A DNA stretch of 8,731 nucleotides from the NCBI GenBank assembly GCA_910577355.1, contig CAJTMY010000062.1:1-8731 (forward strand), in the 5' to 3' direction. Shown here in pieces: positions 1-6,980 of the stretch (positions are counted from its first letter, which is position 1; every line of letters starts with the position of its first letter). Position numbers and translations under genes: made by a program. Below the pieces are notes generated by a model. That model made no database searches. It worked only from the letters and a program-made list of their open reading frames with translations, and was not told the DNA's origin. The DNA is from an uncultured Muribaculaceae bacterium (GTDB lineage: Bacteria > Bacteroidota > Bacteroidia > Bacteroidales > Muribaculaceae).

Positions 1-85
1 GGGGGGCAGTTTCTTTGACCACGACGGGGTTAATTTAATTGAGTTTTTCCAATAATCAATACTTAAAAACTTTCCATTCCATAGA
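1..85. other. unassigned AT-rich left edge
   Basis: No gene, RNA or repeat is recognisable here. The window starts with a run of six G and continues into AT-rich DNA leading to the hicAB promoter. It could hold the end of an upstream gene or element cut by the window edge. Confidence 0.4.
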
Positions 86-117
86 TTTGTTTTGCAACTG
101 AAAAATAGTTACTTTTG
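86..117 (+). promoter_or_regulatory. Bacteroidetes-type promoter of hicAB
   Basis: TTTG at 86-89 is followed, after exactly 20 nt, by TACTTTTG at 110-117. This fits the Bacteroidetes primary sigma consensus (TTTG, 19-21 nt, TAnnTTTG). Transcription would start about 5-8 nt further on, leaving only a very short leader before the hicA ATG at 134. Not tested; called by motif and spacing alone. Confidence 0.7.
94..112. promoter_or_regulatory. candidate HicB operator in promoter spacer
   Basis: An imperfect inverted repeat, GCAACT (94-99) and AGTTAC (107-112), has 5 of 6 positions matching around a 7-nt centre. It lies in the promoter spacer and runs into the -7 element. HicB antitoxins with ribbon-helix-helix domains usually bind a palindrome at their own promoter, so this is a reasonable autoregulation site. 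The repeat is short and could be chance. Confidence 0.3.
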
Positions 118-133
118 TGCCAAAATAAAATGA

Positions 134-399
134 ATGGGAACAAAAGAAAAATTGATAGCCCGGTTCTCAACGCTTCCTAACGATTTCACATGGGAGGAAA
201 TGAGGCGTCTGCTTGTAGCTTTGGGATATGTTCCGGGCAATAAGGGTAAGACATCCGGCTCCCGCGTGATATTCACGTGATATTCAAAGGTGAGGGCTTG
301 AAGCCGATAATGCTCCACAAGCCGCATCCCGGCAATATAATCAAAAGATACGTGATGAAACAGGTTTATGATTATCTTAAAAATGAAGGACTGATATGA
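134..399 (+). pseudogene. hicA: HicA-family toxin, frameshifted by 11-bp tandem duplication
   Basis: HicA toxins are small double-stranded-RNA-binding-fold mRNA interferases that block translation until bound by HicB. The reading frame opens at ATG 134 (the codon just before it is a stop) with MGTKEKLIARFSTLPNDF and continues through the family-like segment GNKGKTSGSRVIF. It then ends at TGA 278-280 after 48 codons. The rest of the family, including LHKPHPGN and the C-terminal helix KRYVMKQVYDYLKNEGLI, is in another frame up to TGA 397-399. The cause is visible: CGTGATATTCA occurs twice in tandem (265-275, 276-286). Deleting one copy gives a continuous 84-residue protein of normal HicA length. 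The stop overlaps the hicB start as ATGA, the usual translational coupling. As read, the toxin lacks its conserved C-terminal half and is probably inactive. A GTG at 277-279 overlapping the new stop could in principle restart the C-terminal 40 codons; that is speculative. An assembly error is also possible. Confidence 0.88.
265..286. repeat. 11-bp perfect tandem duplication inside hicA
   Basis: CGTGATATTCA at 265-275 is repeated immediately at 276-286 with no mismatch and no longer flanking homology. The unit is not a multiple of three, so the extra copy shifts the hicA frame and creates TGA at 278-280. A two-copy tandem repeat of this kind can be lost again by replication slippage. Confidence 0.95.
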
Positions 400-734
400 A
401 TACATTGAAATATAAGGATTTTATCGGCTCGGTCGCTTTCAGCGAAGCGGATAATGTGTTTTTCGGAAAGATTGAAGGCATAGATGGTCTTGTGAACTTC
501 GAGGGTGAAAGTGTCGCAGAACTTACCAACGCCTTTCATGAAGCGGTTGATGACTATCTCGCATATTGCGCCGAAGAAGGCATTGAGCCTCACAAGAGCT
601 ATTCCGGCTCTTTGAACGTGCGTCTTACTCCCGACATTCACACCCGTGTCGCATATCTCGCCAAACAAGCCGGAGTATCCATAAACTCGTTCATACGCAC
701 GGCAGTCGAAAAGCAGATTGCAGCCATGCTTTGA
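396..734 (+). CDS. hicB: HicB-family antitoxin
   Basis: HicB neutralises HicA by direct binding and usually represses the hicAB promoter. The 112-residue protein has the family's two parts. An N-terminal partly degraded RNase-H-like fold (about residues 1-65) contains KYKDFIGSVAFSEADN, then VFFGKIEGIDGLVNFEGESV and AFHEAVDDYLAYC. A C-terminal ribbon-helix-helix DNA-binding region (about 73-108) contains LNVRLTPDIHTRVAYLAKQA and SINSFIRTAVEKQI. Length and order are normal for the RHH type of HicB. ATG 396-398 overlaps the hicA stop (ATGA), so translation was probably coupled to hicA. With the present hicA frameshift, upstream ribosomes stop at 280, about 115 nt before this start, so antitoxin output may be altered. 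The gene is intact, which makes it an antitoxin without a functional cognate toxin unless hicA reverts. Confidence 0.93.
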   Translation: MNTLKYKDFIGSVAFSEADNVFFGKIEGIDGLVNFEGESVAELTNAFHEAVDDYLAYCAEEGIEPHKSYSGSLNVRLTPDIHTRVAYLAKQAGVSINSFIRTAVEKQIAAML

Positions 735-744
735 GCATGGTTTT
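724..744 (+). terminator. intrinsic terminator after hicB
   Basis: CCATGCT (724-730) and AGCATGG (734-740) form a perfect 7-bp stem with a 3-nt loop, followed by TTTT at 741-744. The stem overlaps the hicB stop codon (732-734), so the hicAB transcript would end right at the coding end. Confidence 0.6.
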
Positions 745-747
745 ATC

Positions 748-789
748 CTATTCCGAAAACATTGCAATTTTGCAGTGAATTCGGAATAG
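748..789. other. 42-nt two-tier hairpin between convergent genes
   Basis: CTATTCCGAA (748-757) and TTCGGAATAG (780-789) are perfect 10-nt complements. Inside them, separated by AA on each side, CATTGCA (760-766) and TGCAGTG (771-777) pair with one G-T wobble around an ATTT loop. It lies between hicB (+) and the ClC gene (-). There is no T-run on either side, so it is not a classical intrinsic terminator. It may be a bidirectional terminator, an RNA structure or a protein-binding palindrome. Confidence 0.6.
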
Positions 790-866
790 CGATGCTGTAG
801 CTTCCAAAACTAAGTGCGAATCTTTGAGGTCCGAATCAGTTGTTTTTATGGCAACCCTGGGATATT

Positions 867-2330
867 TTACGGTTTTGACTCCGGCTTTTTTTCTGTAGAG
901 ACCGCTGTGTGGAGGAGGGCGGCGAGGTCGTCGTGATCGGCGCCGCGGTACCTGCCGGAGGGATTGATAATCTTTACCGTGATGTAGCTTATGCCGGCAG
1001 TGACGGTGAGGGGGAGGAAGAACCCGTAGCCGTTGCCGACCATCTCGGCCACAAGAAATGTAGCCATGAGTGGGGCATGGATGATGCCTGAAAATGCTCC
1101 GGCCATGCCGAAGAGGCAGAAAAGCGGTACGGGCAATTCGGCATGGAGGGTATAGTTGACCGACCAGGAGAAAAACAGCCCGGCAAACGCACCTGCAAAT
1201 ATCGTAGGAGCGAAGTCTCCGGCCACACCACCCGAACTGTTAGTGGATATGGTAGCGAATACTTTGAGAAGAAGCACACCGGCAGCAAGGAATATGAAAA
1301 GCAGGCCACTGGGCTCGAGGCCGGCAAAAAGCCCGGCGCTCACAAAGCGGAATGTCTCGTCGTTGACGAGTTGTGTCACCACCCCGTAGCCTTCGCCGTA
1401 CAAGGCGGGGAAAATGAATATGCAGAGGCCGAGAATGGCGCCACCTGCGCCTGCGCGCAGCCATATGTTGTCTATATTGTTGAAAAAACGGTGGAGCACG
1501 CCGATTATCTTGTTGTAATATATCGAGTATAGGCCGCAGAATACACCCAGAAGAGCCACCCAGCCGAGGCTGTGGGGATCGAAGAAGGATGTGGGGAGAA
1601 ACTGCACGTCGAACGTGAAGCCGGTGAGCATATAGCATGTGAGGCTGCCGCATATCGACGCCACGACCAGAGCAAGCACCGACATGGTGTCGTACTTCAT
1701 CTTAAGCACTTCGAGAGTGAACAGCGCGCCTCCTACCGGCGACTTGAATATGCCCGCTATACCGGCGCCGGCACCGCATCCTATCAGTATCCTCACCATA
1801 TCGGCCGGCACACCGAATGTACGGCCGATATTGCTGCCGATGGCGGCGCCGGCTGTGGCGATGGGAGCCTCCGAACCGGCCGAGCCGCCAAATCCGAGGG
1901 TGATAATGCAGCCGAGCAAAGGCCGATAGCACATATTGCGTCGCATGTAATACTGATGCCGTGCAAGATCACGGCTGAGGCGTTCGGTGCCGTGCTCGAG
2001 CGAACCACGCACCACGAAGTGCTGGTAGCATACGGCAAGAAGGATACCGACAAACGGGATGACTGCCATGAACCAGTTGGGGCCGTTGAGCTGAGCAAAA
2101 CGCATGGTGAAACTGCCGAGGTGGCCGATTGTGTATTTCAGTATCCATGCGGCCACACCGGCGAGAATGCCGGTGGCGATTGCCAGTATCACCAACACGG
2201 CACCGGGTGGAATGAGGCTCTGCAATCGGGCGCCCAAGCGCCTTATTGCATGTCCGAACGCATCGGTATAGGCTGTAGACCTGAGTTTTTTCATAGTCGG
2301 AACGTCATCATATCCATAACGTTCCGGCAC
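867..2330 (-). CDS. ClC-family chloride channel/transporter
   Basis: Integral inner-membrane ClC protein moving Cl- (or another anion), either as a channel or in exchange for protons. The 487 residues contain about ten or more hydrophobic segments from residue 43 on and no CBS domains after the membrane part. Visible landmarks: GFGGSAGSEAPIATAGAAIG (147-166), the G(K/R)EGP filter region with the gating glutamate at E154; SPVGGALFTLEVLKMKYD (197-214); and SSGGVAGDFAPTIFAG (365-380), the GxFxP region. Y461 is a plausible equivalent of the filter tyrosine. Two departures stand out. The usual GSGIP is replaced by EHGTE (112-116). The internal proton glutamate (E203 in E. coli ClC) aligns with V208, as in animal ClC channels. 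It is the last gene of the topA operon, 10 nt after the DUF2851 stop. The start used is GTG (2328-2330); an ATG at 2292-2294 would remove 12 residues, and no Shine-Dalgarno decides between them. Confidence 0.9.
   Translation of the reverse strand: MPERYGYDDVPTMKKLRSTAYTDAFGHAIRRLGARLQSLIPPGAVLVILAIATGILAGVAAWILKYTIGHLGSFTMRFAQLNGPNWFMAVIPFVGILLAVCYQHFVVRGSLEHGTERLSRDLARHQYYMRRNMCYRPLLGCIITLGFGGSAGSEAPIATAGAAIGSNIGRTFGVPADMVRILIGCGAGAGIAGIFKSPVGGALFTLEVLKMKYDTMSVLALVVASICGSLTCYMLTGFTFDVQFLPTSFFDPHSLGWVALLGVFCGLYSIYYNKIIGVLHRFFNNIDNIWLRAGAGGAILGLCIFIFPALYGEGYGVVTQLVNDETFRFVSAGLFAGLEPSGLLFIFLAAGVLLLKVFATISTNSSGGVAGDFAPTIFAGAFAGLFFSWSVNYTLHAELPVPLFCLFGMAGAFSGIIHAPLMATFLVAEMVGNGYGFFLPLTVTAGISYITVKIINPSGRYRGADHDDLAALLHTAVSTEKKPESKP
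2299..2325. repeat. short inverted repeat at the ClC gene start
   Basis: GGAACGT (2299-2305) and ACGTTCC (2319-2325) are perfect complements around a 13-nt loop. The repeat lies between the two possible start codons of the ClC gene. If the ATG at 2294 is used, this hairpin would sit in the intercistronic leader and could influence translation; if the GTG is used it is coding sequence. It may be chance. Confidence 0.25.
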
Positions 2331-2340
2331 CGGAGATGGT

Positions 2341-3624
2341 TCAAGGACGGGCCTTTGCGGCGAGTATACGGTGGCCTATGCGGCAATAGAGACATTTGCG
2401 CTGCTCACAGTATGCGCGACGGAGCTGTATCATGGCCTGGGATGTGAAGGCGTCGTCGCATGGAATGCCATAGTCGGTGAATATACGTGTGAGGCAGTTG
2501 TTCTCGGGTCTGATATGCTGCAGTATGTCGACAGCCGCGGCTGTCTTGCGGTCATCGGCAAAGTACAGGCCGTATGCATATAGCAGCGGCACCACAGCGT
2601 TGATTATCAACGACGATACCGAGTCGGTACTGAAAACTCTCGGAGCCATGGCCAATTTACCGCCGAATGTATAATGTGTGGCCCAGTAGCCGCCTATCTC
2701 AATGGCAAGCAGGCTGCGGGCCGCTTTTTCTGAATCTATGTGTACGAAAGCGCGGCCGAAGGCGAATCCGTCTGCTATCATCGCAGCAAGTGCCGCTATA
2801 CGGCGGTGTGGCATGTTGGGAGGCCGCATCCGTGCTGTCTTCCATCCGGGAGCCTCTACCTGCACGAGATCGTATTTTGCACGCATGAATCCATAATCCA
2901 TACGCAGGCGCTGCATGTATTCGTCACCATGGCCCGGAGAATCGAGAAAACCCGCCTGGCCAAAAAGAGTCGCCTCGATAAGTGCCGGATCGGAGCGGTG
3001 CTTGAGCAGGCATCGGAGAGGTGTGGCGAAAGCGAGGCGCTCGAAAGGCTCGCTGTTGGTCGAGAATCCGAGGGCCCGGGCCAAGGTGACATATGAGGCG
3101 GCCTGCCAGTCGCCGTCAAGGCGTGCGAGGGCGGCCTCTATGCGTTCCACCTTGGCATATAGGCGTTCGTACCCGAGGGCTCCGAGCCAGTCGGTCATCA
3201 GCAGGGGTGGAATATGTGCGAGTTCGGCACCGCAAGCGGGTGTGGCCGGATTGTCGACCATAGCCATATAACGCTCGCGGAACTCGGGAGTATATGGCAG
3301 CACTGCCTGTGGAATGACATTGCCGTCGGGCCGATGGATGGCGCAGTCGCTTTCGCCCACTACATGCAGTATGACGGTATCGTATGCACAGTCGTTCTGA
3401 TGCCCGTGCCGCATCCAGTCGGATGCACGGTCGTGTATCTCTACATTACCGGCCCACATGTCGCACCCGATACGCAGCTTGGCGTTGAAGAAATCGGGGC
3501 CGGCATCGGTATTGCGCCGACCCGGGTCGAGCACCTCGATACGCCGGCCGTCGGTGGTAACGAATGTACCGTATGGCCACAGGCGGTGCTCCCACATGTA
3601 TTGTAAAAGCATCTCGGCGGCCAT
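2341..3624 (-). CDS. DUF2851 family protein
   Basis: Recognised as the DUF2851 family, widespread in Bacteroidetes and without an established function. The 427 residues show the N-terminal family core: LLQYMWEHRLW (6-16), EVLDPGRRNTDAGPDFFNAK (30-49), MWAGNVEIHDRASDWMRHGH (56-75) and YDTVILHVV (81-89). The invariant-looking acidic and histidine residues (D44, E62, H64, H74) resemble a metal-dependent nuclease site of the PD-(D/E)xK sort, but that is only my inference. A helical middle region follows (for example ATLFGQAGFLDSPG). The C-terminus carries a small cysteine cluster, C406-x4-C411-x2-C414, followed by RIGHRIL, which may bind a metal. ATG 3622-3624 fits the usual family N-terminus. 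It lies 19 nt after the pseudouridine synthase stop and 10 nt before the ClC start, in the middle of the operon. Confidence 0.87.
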   Translation of the reverse strand: MAAEMLLQYMWEHRLWPYGTFVTTDGRRIEVLDPGRRNTDAGPDFFNAKLRIGCDMWAGNVEIHDRASDWMRHGHQNDCAYDTVILHVVGESDCAIHRPDGNVIPQAVLPYTPEFRERYMAMVDNPATPACGAELAHIPPLLMTDWLGALGYERLYAKVERIEAALARLDGDWQAASYVTLARALGFSTNSEPFERLAFATPLRCLLKHRSDPALIEATLFGQAGFLDSPGHGDEYMQRLRMDYGFMRAKYDLVQVEAPGWKTARMRPPNMPHRRIAALAAMIADGFAFGRAFVHIDSEKAARSLLAIEIGGYWATHYTFGGKLAMAPRVFSTDSVSSLIINAVVPLLYAYGLYFADDRKTAAAVDILQHIRPENNCLTRIFTDYGIPCDDAFTSQAMIQLRRAYCEQRKCLYCRIGHRILAAKARP

Positions 3625-3643
3625 GGTTGAAATTATATGCCGG

Positions 3644-4570
3644 CTATACCAGCTTGTCGAAAGCGGCCGGTATGGCCGAGGTGAAGTTCATGTCGCGGCG
3701 AGTGACGGGATGCACGAAGCGAAGTGTCTGGGCGTGCAGACACAGGCGGTGTGCGGGCGATGTTTTCGCTCCGTAGCGGCGGTCGCCCGCTATGGGGTGA
3801 CCGATATCTTTCATGTGCACACGTATCTGATTCTTACGGCCTGTCTCAAGCTGCAGCTCCACCATGGAGTATTGCCCGCGGCTTCTGAGGGTGCGGTAGC
3901 GTGTCACGGCGTGCTGTCCCTCGTCGGGATTCTGTGTGGAGTAAACTTCATGGGCCGAATTCTCGGCGAGATAGCTGTCTACAGTTCCTTCGGCAGGGTC
4001 GATCTCGCCGTTTTCCACCACTGCCACATAGCGGCGCTCGAGCACCATGTTGTTCCAGTTGTGCTGCATTGCCTCCTTGGCCTGCTGCGTCTTTGCGAAC
4101 ATCATGAGACCTGATGTGTGCTGGTCGAGCCGGTGCACGATGAATATCTTGTTGCGTGGATCCTTGCGCTTCACGTAGTCGCGCAGCAGCCAGTATGCCG
4201 TTCCTTCCTGCTTGCGGTCTGTGCCCATCGACAGCAGGCCATAGCCCTTGTACACCACGATGATGTCATCGTCCTCATACATTATCTTGAGGCGCGGATT
4301 GCTGAATGTCTGGAATTCGCGCGATGTATTGACAGATATGGTTTCGCCGGCATGCAGTTCCATATCCCACTGACGTGTCACGTTCTGCCCCACCATCACC
4401 TGATTGTGTTTCAGAAAATTCTTCACGGTGGTGCGCTTGCGGTCGGGCATGGCCGCGATCAGAAATTCGAGCAGGCGCGCACCGTCCTCTTTCACGGTGT
4501 AACTGCGTATTATATCGGGGGTGAAGCGCCGCCGCTCGGCGCCTGGTTTGGCTATCAGTGGTTTTGGCAT
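3644..4570 (-). CDS. RluA-family RNA pseudouridine synthase
   Basis: Cytoplasmic enzyme converting specific uridines in RNA (usually 23S rRNA) to pseudouridine. Of 308 residues, about 24-85 form an S4-like RNA-binding domain (RTTVKNFLKHNQVMVGQNV within it). The catalytic domain follows, with the signature HRLDQHTSGLMMFAK (146-160), whose D149 is the catalytic aspartate. LETGRKNQIRVHMKDIGHPI (241-260) and AGDRRYG complete the conserved uridine pocket. The segment that usually reads NKPxG is VYKGYGLLS here (106-114), a moderate divergence. The family call is firm but the target uridine cannot be read from sequence, so I give no RluB/C/D symbol. ATG 4568-4570 lies 2 nt after the topA stop, implying co-transcription and probably coupled translation. 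Confidence 0.93.
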   Translation of the reverse strand: MPKPLIAKPGAERRRFTPDIIRSYTVKEDGARLLEFLIAAMPDRKRTTVKNFLKHNQVMVGQNVTRQWDMELHAGETISVNTSREFQTFSNPRLKIMYEDDDIIVVYKGYGLLSMGTDRKQEGTAYWLLRDYVKRKDPRNKIFIVHRLDQHTSGLMMFAKTQQAKEAMQHNWNNMVLERRYVAVVENGEIDPAEGTVDSYLAENSAHEVYSTQNPDEGQHAVTRYRTLRSRGQYSMVELQLETGRKNQIRVHMKDIGHPIAGDRRYGAKTSPAHRLCLHAQTLRFVHPVTRRDMNFTSAIPAAFDKLV

Positions 4571-4572
4571 GG

Positions 4573-6909
4573 TTATTTCTTTGTCTTACGTGAGCGTGCC
4601 GGCTTAGCGGGGCGTTCATCCTGTGCTTTTACAATTTCAAGAGCCTGCTCGAGAGTGAGCGCGGCGGGGTCGGCCACAGTCTTGGGTATCTTGTAATTCT
4701 TGCCCTTGTAGGCGATGAACACGCCGAAGCGACCGTTGAGGATCTGCATATCCGGCTCCTCGTCGAAAGTCTTCACCACGCGCCTGGCCTCGGCCTCTCG
4801 TTTCTCGGTTATGAGTCCGATGGCCTGGTCGAGAGTCACCGACGCCGGAGCTATATCCTTGGGAATCGATACGAACTTGCCGTCGTGACGCACATAAGGG
4901 CCGAAGCGGCCTATGGCCACCGATACATCCTTGTCCTCGAATGTCCCCAATACGCGCGGGAATTCAAACAGGCGCAGAGCCTCGTCAAGACTTATGTCGG
5001 CCATCGACTGCCCCTTGAGCAGCGAGGCAAACTGAGGCTTCTCGTCCGAATCGGCATCGCCGATCTGCACGAGCGGGCCGAAGCGGCCTATCTTCACCGA
5101 CACCGGACGTCCCTGCGGATCGGTGCCCAGCAGACGCTCTCCCACCTTGTGCTCGAGGCGCATGTTGAGGGTCTCGTCGACGAGCGGATGGAACTTGTCG
5201 TAGAAATTGCGCATCTCGGCGTTCCAGGGGAGACGGCCTTCGGCGATGTCGTCGAAGCGTTCCTCAACGTGCGCGGTGAAATTATAGTCGAGAATGTCGG
5301 GGAAGTATCTTGTAAGGAACTCATTGACCACCATGCCGATGTCGGTGGGGATCAGTTTGCCCTTCTCCGAGCCGGTGACTTCGCTGCGCTGCTCCGATAT
5401 TATACGGCCCGATGCCCCGTCAAGATGCAGCACGGTGTAATCGCGTGGAGAGCCTTCGCGCTCGCCCTTCTCGATATACTCGCGGTTCTGTATGGTGGAT
5501 ATCGTCGGGGCATAGGTGGACGGACGGCCTATGCCAAGTTCTTCCATCTTCTTCACAAGAGAAGCCTCGGTGTATCGCGGAGGCTGCTGAGTAAAACGCT
5601 CCGTGGCCTGCATTTCGCCGAGGTTCATCGGCTCGCCGGTATGCAGCTCGGGCAGTATCGGCATGCCTGCGGGCGCATCACCTTCGTCATCATGGCCTTC
5701 GGCGTACACTCGCAGGAAACCGTCGAATTTGATCACCTCGCCGGTAGCGGTGAACCGGAGATCTGCCTTACCGGCTGCAACGATCTCGGTAGTTGTTTTC
5801 TCTATGAGCGCGTCGGCCATCTGCGATGCTATCGCACGCTGGCGTATGAGTGTATACAGGCGCAGCTCGCGGTCTGTGCAATCGTCGGGAGCGGTGACGG
5901 ATATATCTGTGGGGCGTATGGCCTCGTGTGCCTCCTGCGCGCCTTTTGAATGTGTATGATACCTGCGGGTATGCAGATAAGCGTCGCCCATTGTATCGAC
6001 TATCTCCTGCGATATGGCGGCCATGGCCTCGTCGGACAGGTTGAGCGAGTCGGTACGCATATATGTGATATGGCCTGCTTCGTACAGTTTCTGAGCCACC
6101 ATCATGGTCTGGGCCACTGTAAAGCCAAGTTTACGGGCCGCTTCCTGCTGCAATGTGGAGGTGGTGAAGGGTGGCGCAGGCGATTTATGGAGAGGCCGGG
6201 TATTGATCTCCCCTACCGAGAATTTGCCGGTCGCGCCTGCCGACAGAAGCGCCCGAGCATCGTCCTCAGAGGCGAGCCGATGGCTGTATTCAGCGCGTAT
6301 ATCCGCTCCGTCGTCGCTTCTGAACACCGCGTTGACACGATAATACGGCTCGCATACAAAGTTTTTGATCTCGTTCTCGCGCTCCACTATCAGACGGACG
6401 GCGACCGACTGCACGCGGCCTGCCGAAAGGGCGGGCTTGATCTTGCGCCACAGCACCGGCGACAGCTCGAACCCCACTATGCGGTCGAGCACTCGCCGAG
6501 CCTGCTGCGCGTCGACACGGTTGAGATCGATGGTGCGCGGATGCTCGAGGGCGTTGACAATGGCCTTTCTGGTTATTTCGTGGAATACGATACGCTTTGT
6601 GGTGGCGGGGTCGAGCCCGAGGACTTCGGCCAGATGCCATGCGATGGCTTCTCCCTCGCGGTCTTCATCGGATGCGAGCCACACCGTATCGGCCTGCGAG
6701 GCTGCTTTACGGAGAGCCGCCACCACCTCTTCCTTGTCTTCGGGGATCTCATATATAGGCGAAAAATCCTTGTCGACATCGATACTGAAACTCTTCGATT
6801 TGAGGTCGCGGATATGCCCGTAGCTCGACATCACTTTAAAATCGGGGCCTAAAAATTTTTCTATTGTCTTAGCCTTTGCGGGCGACTCTACGATTACCAG
6901 ATTTTTCAC
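4573..6909 (-). CDS. topA: DNA topoisomerase I (type IA)
   Basis: Relaxes negative supercoils by cutting one strand through a 5'-phosphotyrosine bond; essential in most bacteria. Numbered from the GTG at 6907-6909 (778 residues), the Toprim domain carries NLVIVESPAKAKTIEKFLG near the N-terminus with E8, then SDEDREGEAIAWH with D81, D83 and E85 for Mg2+. ALSAGRVQSVAVRLIVERE is the conserved core helix. GHITYMRTDS holds the active-site Y283, and IGRPSTYAPTISTIQNREY is also intact. There are no zinc-finger cysteine quartets. Instead the C-terminus has three glycine-aromatic repeats (GRFGPLVQIG, GRFGPYVRHDGKFVSIPKD, GRFGVFIAYKGKNYKIPK) and a basic tail ending RKTKK, as is usual in Bacteroidetes. 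The frame also allows TTG at 6919-6921 (four extra residues, MYRD). I prefer GTG because family proteins start just before KNLVIVESPAK. It is the first gene of the leftward operon. Confidence 0.96.
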   Translation of the reverse strand: MKNLVIVESPAKAKTIEKFLGPDFKVMSSYGHIRDLKSKSFSIDVDKDFSPIYEIPEDKEEVVAALRKAASQADTVWLASDEDREGEAIAWHLAEVLGLDPATTKRIVFHEITRKAIVNALEHPRTIDLNRVDAQQARRVLDRIVGFELSPVLWRKIKPALSAGRVQSVAVRLIVERENEIKNFVCEPYYRVNAVFRSDDGADIRAEYSHRLASEDDARALLSAGATGKFSVGEINTRPLHKSPAPPFTTSTLQQEAARKLGFTVAQTMMVAQKLYEAGHITYMRTDSLNLSDEAMAAISQEIVDTMGDAYLHTRRYHTHSKGAQEAHEAIRPTDISVTAPDDCTDRELRLYTLIRQRAIASQMADALIEKTTTEIVAAGKADLRFTATGEVIKFDGFLRVYAEGHDDEGDAPAGMPILPELHTGEPMNLGEMQATERFTQQPPRYTEASLVKKMEELGIGRPSTYAPTISTIQNREYIEKGEREGSPRDYTVLHLDGASGRIISEQRSEVTGSEKGKLIPTDIGMVVNEFLTRYFPDILDYNFTAHVEERFDDIAEGRLPWNAEMRNFYDKFHPLVDETLNMRLEHKVGERLLGTDPQGRPVSVKIGRFGPLVQIGDADSDEKPQFASLLKGQSMADISLDEALRLFEFPRVLGTFEDKDVSVAIGRFGPYVRHDGKFVSIPKDIAPASVTLDQAIGLITEKREAEARRVVKTFDEEPDMQILNGRFGVFIAYKGKNYKIPKTVADPAALTLEQALEIVKAQDERPAKPARSRKTKK

Positions 6910-6950
6910 GTCTCTATACAATAAATATTAGCGGAAGTCCATTTAAGGCG

Positions 6951-6980
6951 CAAAATTAATATAAAAATTCTAAATACAAA
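6951..6980 (-). promoter_or_regulatory. promoter of the topA operon
   Basis: On the minus strand TTTG (6977-6980) is followed after 18 nt by TAATTTTG (6951-6958). The -7 element is a full match; the spacing is one shorter than the common 19-21 nt. The start site would fall near 6944, giving a leader of roughly 35 nt to the preferred topA start. Confidence 0.6.

Noticed and set aside
1..130. tRNA or other RNA gene at the left edge
   Set aside because: No cloverleaf or TPsiC-arm pattern is visible, only a G-run and AT-rich promoter DNA.
109..767. Minus-strand open frames opposite hicAB (98 and 131 codons)
   Set aside because: They mirror a recognisable toxin-antitoxin pair and show no family resemblance.
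1572..2447. 291-codon open frame on the plus strand opposite the ClC gene
   Set aside because: Translation is rich in His, Ala and Gly with no recognisable domain; the opposite strand encodes a clear ClC protein.
4885..6852. Plus-strand open frames of 354 and 300 codons opposite topA
   Set aside because: Antisense shadows of a conserved gene in GC-rich DNA; no motifs and no start context.
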